Shown here one piece after another: positions 27,765 to 36,448 of a DNA stretch of 64,000 bases. The notes beneath the pieces were generated by a model. The model made no database searches. It was not told where the DNA came from and saw nothing but the letters and a program-made list of their open reading frames with translations. This DNA comes from Nostoc sp. S13 (lineage in GTDB: Bacteria; Cyanobacteriota; Cyanobacteriia; Cyanobacteriales; Nostocaceae), in the NCBI RefSeq assembly GCF_029379315.1, contig NZ_JAQYWQ010000013.1, forward strand, positions 22,282 through 86,281, in the 5' to 3' direction. Both the position numbers and the translations under genes were made by a program. Every line of letters begins with the position of its first letter. The first letter of the stretch is position 1.

Positions 27765-28010
27765 AAAACACTGAAATGAGTAAGTCAAAAGTCATTTTGC
27801 TTGCTTAAAACACTGAAATGAGAAAGCAAACACAGCTTTTGAGTAAGCCAAAGGTCATTTTGCTTGCTTAAAACACTGAAATGAGAAAGCAAACACAGCT
27901 TTTGAGTAAGTCAAAGGTCATTTTGCTTGCTGAAAACACTGAAATGAGAAAGCAAACACAGCTTTTGAGTAAGCCAAATGCCATTTTGAATAAGTCAAAT
28001 GCCATTTTGC
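27765..28010. repeat. 63-bp tandem repeat array
   Basis: The unit starts AAAACACTGAAATGAG. Copies begin at 27765 (shortened, 42 bases), 27807, 27870 and 27933, so the spacing is exactly 63 bases for the full copies. Within each unit, AAGTCAAAGGTCATTTTGC-type half-repeats are visible. The period is a multiple of three and one frame stays open over the last copies (27881-28078), translating as MRKQTQLLSK-type repeats, but there is no sign that it is expressed. Confidence 0.9.
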
Positions 28011-28070
28011 TTATTAAATTCGACTTGATCCATTTTTTAGATGCATTAACTAGTAACTTAAATTCAATAC

Positions 28071-28166
28071 AGACCTAACCCCCAGCCCCTTCCCTACAAG
28101 GGAAGGGGAGTAAAACTCAAAGCCTCTCTCCTTTTAGGAGAGAGGAATGGAAGTGAGGTCACACTG
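28071..28166. repeat. CCTAACCCC-type dispersed repeat, right arm
   Basis: The inverted partner of 27247-27336 (AGACCTAACCCCCAGCCCCT to GGAATGGAAGTGAGGT). The two arms enclose the 51-residue frame and the 63-bp array, making a potential element of about 920 bases. Confidence 0.75.
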
Positions 28167-28418
28167 TATTGCAACAAACGAGAAGCGCTATATTTTTCAT
28201 TAGTCCGAAGAGGTGAACTTTGTTTGTATAGCTGCAAATGACCTTGGTTAGGGCTTAAATTAGTACTAATATCCCAGGTTTAGTTGCTTTTTATCTAGAA
28301 TTTACGGCATTCTATATGCTGAGTTGAAATCGTTGAACAAGGATTTAGAGCAGTAAGTATAATGCCTTGACAAGTTTTGCTGGTATAGAAAAGTGGATGT
28401 ATGTAAGGAGACTTATAG

Positions 28419-29354
28419 ATGAGTGACGAAGATCAGTATGATGTCTTCCTTTGCCACAATAGCAAAGACAAGCCTGAAGTTATAGAAATTGCTCATGAAT
28501 TAACAAGACAAGGAATTAAACCTTGGCTAGATAAGTGGGCACTTCGTCCTGGTTTAGCATGGCAGTCTTTACTAGAGGAACAAATAGAAAATATTAAATC
28601 AGCAGCAGTTTTTGTAGGTAGCAGTGGACTTGGCCCCTGGCAAAGTACAGAGATGAGAGCTTTTTTAAACGAATTTGTAGAGAGAGGCTGTCCCGTGATT
28701 CCCGTTTTGCTTAGGAATACACCACAGCAGCCTAAACTCCCAATTTTTCTTAGGGGTCATACGTGGGTTGACTTTCGGACAGATACTGAGGCTATGGAGA
28801 ACTTAATTTGGGGTATTACTGGAAAACCGCCAGAGCGAAAACCAAAGCTACAGCCAGTAATTCAAGCCGACGACCTCAGTTCTGAGAAGGGAGTAAACTA
28901 CACGCGATTGCGAGATTTACTAGCAGCAGACAAGTGGAAAGAAGCGAATGAGGAAACTTTAGCTGTCATGCTCAAGGCATCTAGCAGGGAAAAGGAAGGC
29001 TGGTTTGATTACGAATCCATCAATAATTTTCCCTGTACTGACTTACGCACCATTGACGAACTATGGGTAAAATATAGTGATGGGCGCTTTGGCTTCAGTA
29101 TTCAGAAGAAAATATATTTAAGCGTTGGTGGGAAGGCTGACGGGAGAGGTGAATATGATGATGAAGTCTGGGACAAATTTTGCGATCGCGTAGGATGGAA
29201 AGTGAAAGGAAACTGGATGAAAGATAGTAGCGATGTAGCTTTTAACACTTCAGCACCAGAGGGACACCTCCCGTGGTTATGTGGTGTGAGAGGTTTTTTG
29301 ATTATAAGGGGTACTTCTTTTCTCGCATTAAGACTTGTGAAGTGTAACATATAA
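28419..29354 (+). CDS. TIR-GUN4 fusion protein
   Basis: A 311-residue protein with an AGGAG site 9 bases upstream of ATG. Residues 5-135 form a TIR domain (QYDVFLCHNSKDKPEV, KPWLDKWALRPG, AAVFVGSSGLGPWQSTEM, CPVIPVLL). The WQSTE segment places a glutamate where TIR NADases have their catalytic residue. Residues 155-305 form a GUN4 porphyrin-binding domain (GVNYTRLRDLLAADKWKEAN, FPCTDLRTIDELWVKYS, FGFSIQKKIYL, FNTSAPEGHLP). A soluble signalling or immune-type protein is likely, perhaps sensing a tetrapyrrole. The last 25 residues differ from one of the overlapping frames, which ends SRIKTCEV; a late frameshift is possible. Confidence 0.9.
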   Translation: MSDEDQYDVFLCHNSKDKPEVIEIAHELTRQGIKPWLDKWALRPGLAWQSLLEEQIENIKSAAVFVGSSGLGPWQSTEMRAFLNEFVERGCPVIPVLLRNTPQQPKLPIFLRGHTWVDFRTDTEAMENLIWGITGKPPERKPKLQPVIQADDLSSEKGVNYTRLRDLLAADKWKEANEETLAVMLKASSREKEGWFDYESINNFPCTDLRTIDELWVKYSDGRFGFSIQKKIYLSVGGKADGRGEYDDEVWDKFCDRVGWKVKGNWMKDSSDVAFNTSAPEGHLPWLCGVRGFLIIRGTSFLALRLVKCNI

Positions 29355-29406
29355 GCACTTCAGACTTTTATAAATATTTGTAACAGAGTTGTTTTCTACG
29401 AGTTAA

Positions 29407-30174
29407 TCAACATTTCAGAGATCCGATACCTGGCACTGGCGGCTGATAGCAATTTGCTTGAATAAACTTTTCTGCTACCTCCTGCACCTCAGTACTTTCT
29501 GACACCCTCTGCTTATCCCAAGGCAAGCTCAACTGTCCCGGTGACTTTTTCGACTTAACTTTAATCTTCATTCCCGCTAACAGGCGACTCCCCCAGTGGT
29601 TTCTTTTCTCTGGCTTTGGCTGTGGTCGATATTTCTTGCAAAATCCTCGGTATCTAGCAGCGCATTCATCCAAAGTTCTTCCCAATTGCAAAAATGCCGG
29701 ATGCCATTGAGTGATACCATCGTTACTCAATCTGTCATGAATGCCATAGTTGCTGAAATCATAGAAAAATCCTTGCTGCACTCCTGCCGCTTTAGGGTTA
29801 GCGTGGATATATCGCAGAGTATTTAATGCTCTTTTTGTGTCTGTGTTAGCAAAACCCGTACTGTAATATCGTTTTTCCCAAAAGTGTCCGGTACGGTTAA
29901 GCATTCGGTTAAAGCACATGGCAGTGTACCAGTTTAGCCAGTGCATAATTTTGGGTAGTTCTTCTGGCTGTTTTGGTTCCACTAGGTAATGGACATGATT
30001 GCTCATAATGCAAAGGGCATAGAGTTTAAACCCATATTTATCCTTTGCTTTCTTAATGGCCTAGAGAAACACCTCCCGACACTCTAGGCGAGTGAGGCGA
30101 AATTCGCGGTTATTACAACGAGTGGTGATGTGATAGCAAAATCCAGGTTGAAAATTTCGGGGTAAGCGAGTCAT
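29407..30174 (-). pseudogene. IS200-like / REP-associated tyrosine transposase (RAYT) with one stop
   Basis: The reading frame starts at ATG 30174 (MTRLPRNFQPGFCYHITTRC). It is broken by TAG at 30061-30063 (codon 38, EVFL-stop-AIKKAKDKYG) and continues unbroken in the same frame to 29407. The HUH motif (IMSNHVHYLVEP) and the tyrosine region (LNTLRYIHANPKAAG) are intact downstream. Translation from the internal ATG before SNHVHY would lack the first beta strand. One CAG-to-TAG change explains the break. No flanking REP hairpins were identified with certainty. Confidence 0.85.
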
Positions 30175-30436
30175 AAAGCAATATAGTTCAGATAAGACCA
30201 AAACACTTGTAGAGACGGCGATTTATCGCGTCTGTGAACCGTATTTAGTCATAAACAATTCGTAATTAAAAGTTTTTCAATTTAAAATCCCCCCATATCT
30301 TTTGTAGATGCAGGGGGAGTATTGACAATTCAAAATTCAAAATGACGCTTGCAGACTCGCTAACACTCCGCTAACAAAATTCAAAATTGTTTCAGATGGG
30401 GATTTAAACGCTTTGTGCAAGCAGCCCACTTCAAAA

Positions 30437-31339
30437 CTATTCAGAAGCTTTGTTATTAGCTCTATTAGCACGCGCCTCAGCCGAAGCCATCACCTCATCA
30501 AAATTCTCCAGCACTTCGCCAGGGAAGTTTTCCAAAACTCTAGTAGAAAGAGCAACCCGCCCTTTACCCTCATCCAAGTCAATAATTACAGCTTTAAGTG
30601 GCTGACCAACTTTAAACACCTTTTCTAAAGACTCAATGAATTTTTGGCTTACCTGCTTGATATGAAGCAAAGCCCCCATACCATTTAAATCGACAAACAC
30701 ACCAAAAGGTTTGATGCCAGTAACTTTACCTTCCACTAGTTGACCTAGTTCTAATAAGCTGAAATTGCTAGAACGAGTTGCTAAACGCTGGGAAAGGATG
30801 AGTTTATTGGTGTTACGATTAATTTCCAAAAAGCCCACAGTCAGATTTTGACCTTTGAGTGCTTCTAAATTATCACGCTCGGCCAGGTGCGATCGCGGAA
30901 TAAATCCCCGCAAAGAGAGAATATCGACGGTGACACCACCTTTATTCACACCCATAACCCGTACTTGCACAGTCTGAGCATTTTCCTGCATTTCGGCCAG
31001 TCGTTCCCAGATGTGCTGAATTTCCAACTGCTTTCGAGAAAGGGTGACTTGACCTTCTGCATCCTGATCTCGGATAATCAAAAACTCCAGTTCCTCTTGT
31101 AATGGCAGCACCTCCGATAAATCGGTAACAGCTCTCAAAGAAGCCTCATCGCGCGGCACAAAAGCTGACGACTTGCCACCAATATCGACATAGGCTCCAT
31201 CGTGATCAAGTTGGAACACTTTGCCATGCACAACCTGTCCCTTTTGAAACTGGTAGTCGTGTTTTTCTAGTGCTTTGGCAAAATCATCCATCGTAAACGA
31301 CGAATTGGCTGTTTGAGAAAGTTTCGATTCGGAATTCAT
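30437..31339 (-). CDS. S1 RNA-binding domain protein (30S S1 homologue)
   Basis: A 300-residue protein with three S1 (OB-fold) domains: about residues 33-105 (GQVVHGKVFQLDHDGAYVDI), 118-185 (TVQVRVMGVNKGGVTVDI) and 200-270 (GQLVEGKVTGIKPFGVFVDL). Cyanobacteria carry two or three short S1 proteins (Rps1a and Rps1b types) rather than the six-domain enterobacterial S1; this one resembles Rps1b. It probably takes part in mRNA binding during translation. The acidic and alanine-rich tail (ASAEARANRANNKASE) is typical. It is monocistronic. Confidence 0.9.
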   Translation of the reverse strand: MNSESKLSQTANSSFTMDDFAKALEKHDYQFQKGQVVHGKVFQLDHDGAYVDIGGKSSAFVPRDEASLRAVTDLSEVLPLQEELEFLIIRDQDAEGQVTLSRKQLEIQHIWERLAEMQENAQTVQVRVMGVNKGGVTVDILSLRGFIPRSHLAERDNLEALKGQNLTVGFLEINRNTNKLILSQRLATRSSNFSLLELGQLVEGKVTGIKPFGVFVDLNGMGALLHIKQVSQKFIESLEKVFKVGQPLKAVIIDLDEGKGRVALSTRVLENFPGEVLENFDEVMASAEARANRANNKASE

Positions 31340-31439
31340 GACTTTTGAAGATTAATTGTTATTTGATAGGTGCAACTGGAGTTTAGATTGTCATTTGTCA
31401 TTTGTCCTTTGTCTGTAGTTACGCGATATGCAACTTAAT

Positions 31440-31530
31440 GTTCTGACCTCACTTCCATTCCTCTCTTCTTTTAGGAGAAAGGTTTTAAATTTTTCCCTTT
31501 CTCTAATGGGGAAGGGGGCTGAGGGGTTAG
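31440..31530. repeat. CCTAACCCC-type dispersed repeat, third copy
   Basis: Has the same ends as 27247-27336 (TGACCTCACTTCCATTCCTC to GCTGAGGGGTTAGGTTT), in the same orientation. Confidence 0.7.
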
Positions 31531-31601
31531 GTTTGAGTAAAAGTTGTACACGGCGTTGTGATTATTACTAATGACAAATAACAAACTTGGCTGCATAAAC
31601 T

Positions 31602-32342
31602 TTAGTTCGGTTGACTAAAGAGTTGTTTTACTTGCTCCCAAGCATCGGCAGCAGCTTTAGGATTATAACTGCCACGATGGTCACAGAAAAATCCGTGGTC
31701 AGCTCCATCGTAGCGAAACACGCGATGAGGAATTTTATATTTTTCTAACTCTCCTTCAATCTCATCTACTTGTTCGGCTGGGATGCTAGTATCTTCTCTA
31801 CCAAAAAAGGCATAGAGACTACCTGTTATTTCTTTGGTGCGGCTGACAGTTGGAGCGCCACCTCCTGGTGTGCGGGTGGTAATTCCAGCACCGTAGAAGG
31901 AAGCCGTAGCTTTAATATCTGGTAAGGTGGCTGCAAGATATGCGACATGACCACCAAAGCAGAAGCCAATACAGCCAAAACCATCTTTTTTCACTTGAGG
32001 CAGATTTTTGAGGTAGTCAATTGCTAATTGAATATCGCTCAATAACTCTGAGGCTTGAGTTTGCATGGCGTAGCTTCTGCCCGTTTCAATATCTTCGGGT
32101 GTGTATCCAGTTTCAAAACCAGGAGCAATACGTTGAAAAAGTGCAGGTGCGATCGCTACATACCCAAGTTTGGCAATTCGTTCTGTAACTTCCCGAATGT
32201 GAATGTTGACACCAAAAATCTCCTGTAATACCACGACTCCAGGGTAAGATCCAGACTCTTTTGGCTCTGCCAGATAAGCAGAGACTTGAATGTTATCTTG
32301 CAAAAGATTAACCGTTGTGGTAATTAATGCTTGCTCTGTCAT
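31602..32342 (-). CDS. Dienelactone hydrolase family protein
   Basis: A 246-residue alpha/beta hydrolase. The nucleophile is the cysteine of GFCFGGHVAYL. The acid is in FFGREDTSIPAEQ and the histidine in DGADHGFFCDHRG. The N-terminus is TTVNLLQDNIQVSAYLAEPK, and VVLQEIFGVNIHIREV is a typical DLH block with the interacting glutamate. The family hydrolyses cyclic dienelactones or other esters, but in cyanobacteria the natural substrate is unknown. It is cytoplasmic and monocistronic, and divergent from the PlmA-type regulator. Confidence 0.92.
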   Translation of the reverse strand: MTEQALITTTVNLLQDNIQVSAYLAEPKESGSYPGVVVLQEIFGVNIHIREVTERIAKLGYVAIAPALFQRIAPGFETGYTPEDIETGRSYAMQTQASELLSDIQLAIDYLKNLPQVKKDGFGCIGFCFGGHVAYLAATLPDIKATASFYGAGITTRTPGGGAPTVSRTKEITGSLYAFFGREDTSIPAEQVDEIEGELEKYKIPHRVFRYDGADHGFFCDHRGSYNPKAAADAWEQVKQLFSQPN

Positions 32343-32684
32343 AATAATTTTTACCAGTGCTATGTGATTAGGCTTGTGTTTATTTGATATAACTATGCCA
32401 GTATGTCCAGATTATTTCCAATTAAATTATCAATTACCAATAATGAACGCATTAGAAATTTCTCCCCGAAAAACTTTATATGTAAATAGAATATTTGATA
32501 TGTAGCAAATGCAGCTGGACACCAAAAGAGTGCTGAGTTAAAAGTGCTGGTAGCGGATAGCTAGGGTTTAGCCCGTGCTGAGTAGTAAAGCAACACTTAA
32601 TACTCCCCATAACCCTTTATCCCCAGAGGGGGCACCAAGTTCTCCACTCCAAAATTCAGCACATATTATTCACGAGGTTTGCTG

Positions 32685-33668
32685 ATGATTCAATTTCGTA
32701 TTCAGCCAGACAGCGAAATTCCCGCATCAACCCAGCTGTTTAATCAAATCCGCTTTGCGATCGCTTCCCGGCAATATCCCCCTGCTTACAAATTGCCAAG
32801 TACACGGGCGCTAGCAATGCAAACTGGATTACACCGTAATACCATTAGCAAAGTTTACCGTCAACTGGAGGAAGACGGATTTGTTGAAAGTATGGCTGGT
32901 TCAGGAATTTATGTTCGTCCCCAAGGTCATGAGGGCGGTAGCAGGCTGCAATCACCAATTCTCAAACAAAATCCTGATGCATATCAAGTTGTCCAGAAAG
33001 CACTTGATGATCTGCTCTCTCAAGGATGTTCACTCAATCAAGCCAGAGAGCTATTTTTAGCGGAAATTGACTGGCGCTTGCGTTGTAGTGCGCGGGTACT
33101 GGTTGCAGTCCCATCTTATGACATGGGTGCTGGTGAGTTGATGGTGTATGAATTAGAACGATCTTTGAAAATCCCAGTCCAGTTGGTAGCAATGGAAGAA
33201 TTAACAGCTGTCCTAGATAAAACTACCTCTGCGACAGTAGTCACAAGTCGGTATTTTATCAGTAATGTGGAAGCGATCGCAGCTCCGAAAGCTGCACGGG
33301 TAATTCCTTTAGATATCTACGACTACAGCAAAGAACTCAACCTATTAAAAACCCTACCAAAAGAAAACTGTGTAGGCATAGTTAGCCTCAGTTCTGGGAT
33401 TGCACGAGCCGCAGAAGTAATCCTCCACGGTCTGCGAGGGGATGAACTACTAGTGATGACTTCGCAACCAAAAGATGCTTATAAACTTCAAGCAATGGTT
33501 AAACGGGCTGAGGTAATCATAACCGATCAAGCCAGTTTTACCGCAGTGCAAGCAGCCGTGCAAGCATTTGATGAAGATATTATTCGGCGCCCAAAGCTAA
33601 TTAAGGTTGAGAACTATATCGGCACTAACTCAATTAACTTGCTAAAACGAGAACTAGGTTTGAGTTAA
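32685..33668 (+). CDS. plmA: GntR-family regulator, PlmA type
   Basis: A 327-residue regulator. The N-terminal GntR winged helix (residues 1-75) reads PASTQLFNQIRFAIASRQYP, KLPSTRALAMQTGLHRNTIS and KVYRQLEEDGFVES. The C-terminal part is the cyanobacterial PlmA-specific domain (LNQARELFLAEIDWRLRCSA, TSRYFISNVEAIAA, GIVSLSSGIARAAEVI). PlmA was described in Anabaena PCC 7120 as a plasmid maintenance regulator, and in cyanobacteria it binds the PII-PipX complex, tying it to nitrogen status. ATG 32685 (MIQFRIQPDS) is chosen over TTG 32679. Assignment is by remembered similarity, so other GntR members remain possible. Confidence 0.8.
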   Translation: MIQFRIQPDSEIPASTQLFNQIRFAIASRQYPPAYKLPSTRALAMQTGLHRNTISKVYRQLEEDGFVESMAGSGIYVRPQGHEGGSRLQSPILKQNPDAYQVVQKALDDLLSQGCSLNQARELFLAEIDWRLRCSARVLVAVPSYDMGAGELMVYELERSLKIPVQLVAMEELTAVLDKTTSATVVTSRYFISNVEAIAAPKAARVIPLDIYDYSKELNLLKTLPKENCVGIVSLSSGIARAAEVILHGLRGDELLVMTSQPKDAYKLQAMVKRAEVIITDQASFTAVQAAVQAFDEDIIRRPKLIKVENYIGTNSINLLKRELGLS

Positions 33669-33813
33669 TCCAAAGGTACTGAAGAGAGGTAAGAATGTCA
33701 TAGGCGCACACACCTAGCAAATAACTCAGGATTATGATTGTCCAAATGGAACACTACGTTGGTTTGCTGGAAGCAATCAAGTAGATGTATATCTGAAACT
33801 GTTGAGAGGCGAT

Positions 33814-34401
33814 ATGAGCATTCCACTTCTGGACTATCCCATACAAGAGAAATTAGTGACCGTCGCAGATGTTTCTTGGGAGGAATTCAAAGGTATTCAG
33901 GCACAGTTAAAGGAGAACCGCAATGTCCGACTCTCTTATTTGTCAGGAATATTAGAAATTATGTCGCCCATTGGAGATAAACATGAGTACGTAAAAACAA
34001 CTCTCGGCTACTTACTAGAAGCTTACATGAGAGAGTTGGGAATCCGGTTCTATGGTCGTGGTGGTTTTACTTTGGAAGAACCTGGATATGCTTCTGGTAC
34101 ACCAGATGAATCTTACTGTATTGGTAGCAATAAAGAAACGCCAGACATTGTTATTGAAGTTATTGTTACTAGTGGCACTATTAACCGTAAGGAATTATAC
34201 AAACCCAAGAAAGTGCCTGAAGTTTGGTTCTGGAAATCTAACCAGATAAAGATATTCCGTTTAAATGCGGCTGGCGAGTATGAAGAAGTAAACCGTAGTA
34301 GTTTCTTCCCGAATTTAGACACGGCTTTGTTACTGCAATATATCGGGCATCCTGACCAATACGACGCTGTTGCCGAATTTGTACAGGCGATCGGAAAATA
34401 A
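33814..34401 (+). CDS. Uma2 family endonuclease-fold protein
   Basis: A 195-residue member of the Uma2 (DUF820) family, a PD-(D/E)xK nuclease fold greatly expanded in cyanobacteria, function unproven. Blocks: VSWEEFKGIQAQLKENRNVR, GILEIMSPIGDKHEYVKTTL, ETPDIVIEVIVTSGTINRKE and KKVPEVWFWKSNQIKIF. ATG 33814 has GAGAGG upstream. The frame stays open for 33 more codons upstream (DYDCPNGTLRWFAGSNQVDV) back to a TAG at 33715. That part reads like protein, so it may be a remnant of another gene joined in frame. A solitary gene. Confidence 0.85.
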   Translation: MSIPLLDYPIQEKLVTVADVSWEEFKGIQAQLKENRNVRLSYLSGILEIMSPIGDKHEYVKTTLGYLLEAYMRELGIRFYGRGGFTLEEPGYASGTPDESYCIGSNKETPDIVIEVIVTSGTINRKELYKPKKVPEVWFWKSNQIKIFRLNAAGEYEEVNRSSFFPNLDTALLLQYIGHPDQYDAVAEFVQAIGK

Positions 34402-34706
34402 CATTTTGGGATATTAAGTTGTCATCAGTAGAGGATTAAAGTGCAAACTCAGTTCCGTCAGGTTACTCTACTGAAGCCTGGAATCCCACCATAAATGGGT
34501 TTCAGAACGAATCGCACCACGTATTTCGGTACGATGTCCAATTGTGTAAATTTTTTAAAGCTCATCAATTAACTGGCAACTAACAGTATATTGTAAAGTT
34601 TATCAAGGCTTTCTAATACCGTATAAACACCAAAATAGTTAAATGCAGAATTCTACAATAATACCTTGATCAGCTACTTTTATTCTTGTTTTAAAAGGTT
34701 TTAACT

Positions 34707-35009
34707 ATACTCAAGATTAAAAGATCAACTGGTTTATATATTACTAGTTTTGTAATAGTTATAACACTCTTCTTTGGCTTTTTTTCAACGCAATTCGTTG
34801 CTCAAGTTCAATTCTCCGCACCTAAAATAGAAACACCCGATTGTGTTACAGACGGACTTACCCAGGGTGTTATCGGCTACAGGTTAATTGGTAATACATT
34901 TTACTATGTTCGACGATTCGCAACTGTACTTGATGGTTCTATAGATGACTTTGGTGTGAATGGAGGTTCAGATGCATTAGAATTTTTTTGTCTCACCGAT
35001 ACTCCTTAA
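34707..35009 (+). pseudogene. Small secreted protein lacking a standard start codon
   Basis: An open frame of 100 codons ending TAA 35007-35009. It reads LKIKRSTGLYITSFVIVITL, FFGFFSTQFVAQVQF, then KIETPDCVTDGLTQGVIGYR, LIGNTFYYVRRFATVLDG and ALEFFCLTDTP. This is a textbook signal peptide followed by a small mature domain with two cysteines. The expected start is ATA at 34707, eight bases after AAGG; an ATG-to-ATA change would explain it. No ATG, GTG or TTG lies in a suitable place, so either the gene is silenced or it uses a non-standard start. No family is recognised. Bases 34402-34706 before it hold no gene. Confidence 0.6.
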
Positions 35010-35317
35010 ACAAGCTTGGGTAAGAGTGCTATTTGTTTATCTGGAGAGAATTGTCCCTGGAGATAAATACTGTAACTAGCATTGCACCTCGACCTTTTTA
35101 AACCTGCAATGACATTTTTCGATATGGCTAAATAACAATTCTTTGCGACGGCAGTTGCTTTTCTTAAGGGAGACGTTGCACGTAGCTTGCTTAAGAGCAG
35201 GGGTACAAGTCGGGAAACCGCATCGCCCTTGGCATCCCCCCTTGGGAGAAGGGCACACTGCCTCGCCTTTGCGTGAGGCTAATTCATACTTTCAATCAGT
35301 AACACCTGAAAAATAAG
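35010..35317. other. Intergenic with GC-rich Nostoc repeat
   Basis: No gene. It holds GGAGACGTTGCACGTAGCTTGC and GCCTCGCCTTTGCGTGAGGC type repeat fragments between 35160 and 35285. The second is a hairpin that could terminate transcription from either side. Confidence 0.4.
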
Positions 35318-36238
35318 TTAACTCCCTTGAGGTTCTGGTGTGGTAATCTGCAAAAACTCTTGTACCCGTTGCAGGTAAGTTGGAGCATCTTCCAACATCG
35401 GGAAATGCGCTGTACCGGGAATCATCGCAAATTCAACTTTGTCACTCAGTGCGGCTGCTTGACTCCCCATCTCGGCTGGAATAATTTTGTCATACTCCCC
35501 TGCCACTAGCAAAGTCGGCACAGTCAGCTTGGCAAACTCTTGCGGCATCAATTCAGCTTGAGCCTTACTGACTGAAGTAAAAATTGTCCCTAAAGCCGCA
35601 TCGTAATCTGCTTCGAGAAAATCTTGCAAAAAAGCTTGACGCTCAGAATCTGGTATGGAACTATGCAAAAATCTGGCCATAAACATCCGGTCAACAAATG
35701 GGATTTTGCTTAACCACTTGGGACGGAATTTTACTACATAGCCACCAAATTTATGAAAGGCACTAAAGGATTTTTCGTCGTACTCAAAAATGCCGCTACA
35801 GGTTAAAATTCCTCGTTCCACTCGTTGCGAGTAGCGGTTAAAAAATAAAGTAGCAACAGATGCCCCCATTGAGTGAGCATGGATATACACACGCTGAATA
35901 TGTAACCCATCTAGCAAAGCTGCCAAATCATCAGCGTATTCCTCTAATTCATAGGTTAATTCTCTGATTGCCTCTGATTCTTGCTGTGGGGACTCTGACT
36001 CAGCAACAGATTCACTTGCTTGGGCTATAGTTGCCTTACCACGAGAACGGCCAAATCCCCGCAAATCATAGAGTAAACAATCAAATTGCTCTGATAAAAC
36101 ATCAGCCGTATTTTGCCAATATCTAGCCGAACCAGCCCAACCGTGCATGAAAATCATCACTGGTTTTACCAAGGAACCAGATGGTTTTTTCACCCATTCG
36201 TAGTAATGCTCAACCCCACGAACATTAATATAAGGCAT
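35318..36238 (-). CDS. Alpha/beta hydrolase
   Basis: A 306-residue alpha/beta-fold hydrolase. Oxyanion region: PVMIFMHGWAGSARYW. Nucleophile elbow: IHAHSMGASVATLF. Acid: LLVAGEYDKIIPAEMG. Histidine: IPGTAHFPMLEDAPTYL. The cap domain contains an unusual Glu- and Ser-rich insert (ASESVAESESPQQESEAIRE) at about residues 74-93. The substrate is unknown. No signal peptide is present. It is monocistronic and upstream of clpX on the same strand, with a 200-base spacer containing repeats. Confidence 0.9.
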   Translation of the reverse strand: MPYINVRGVEHYYEWVKKPSGSLVKPVMIFMHGWAGSARYWQNTADVLSEQFDCLLYDLRGFGRSRGKATIAQASESVAESESPQQESEAIRELTYELEEYADDLAALLDGLHIQRVYIHAHSMGASVATLFFNRYSQRVERGILTCSGIFEYDEKSFSAFHKFGGYVVKFRPKWLSKIPFVDRMFMARFLHSSIPDSERQAFLQDFLEADYDAALGTIFTSVSKAQAELMPQEFAKLTVPTLLVAGEYDKIIPAEMGSQAAALSDKVEFAMIPGTAHFPMLEDAPTYLQRVQEFLQITTPEPQGS

Positions 36239-36448
36239 TTTTCATTTGTCCTTTGTCCTCTGTTACAAAGTTCTGATGCCTGCGGCGGGCTGTGCCAACG
36301 GATAGCGCAGCGTTAGCGAGTCCGCGAGCGTCGGAAACCTCCGCCCAGACTTTGCGCTTTGTCAGTTGTCATTAGTCACTTGTTCTTAGTATATGGTTAT
36401 TATTCCTTAGTTTTTGACAAATGACCAATGACTAATGACTAATGACTC

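Noticed and set aside
27765..28010. CRISPR array
   Set aside because: The 63-bp repeats are contiguous with no unique spacers, and no cas genes are nearby.
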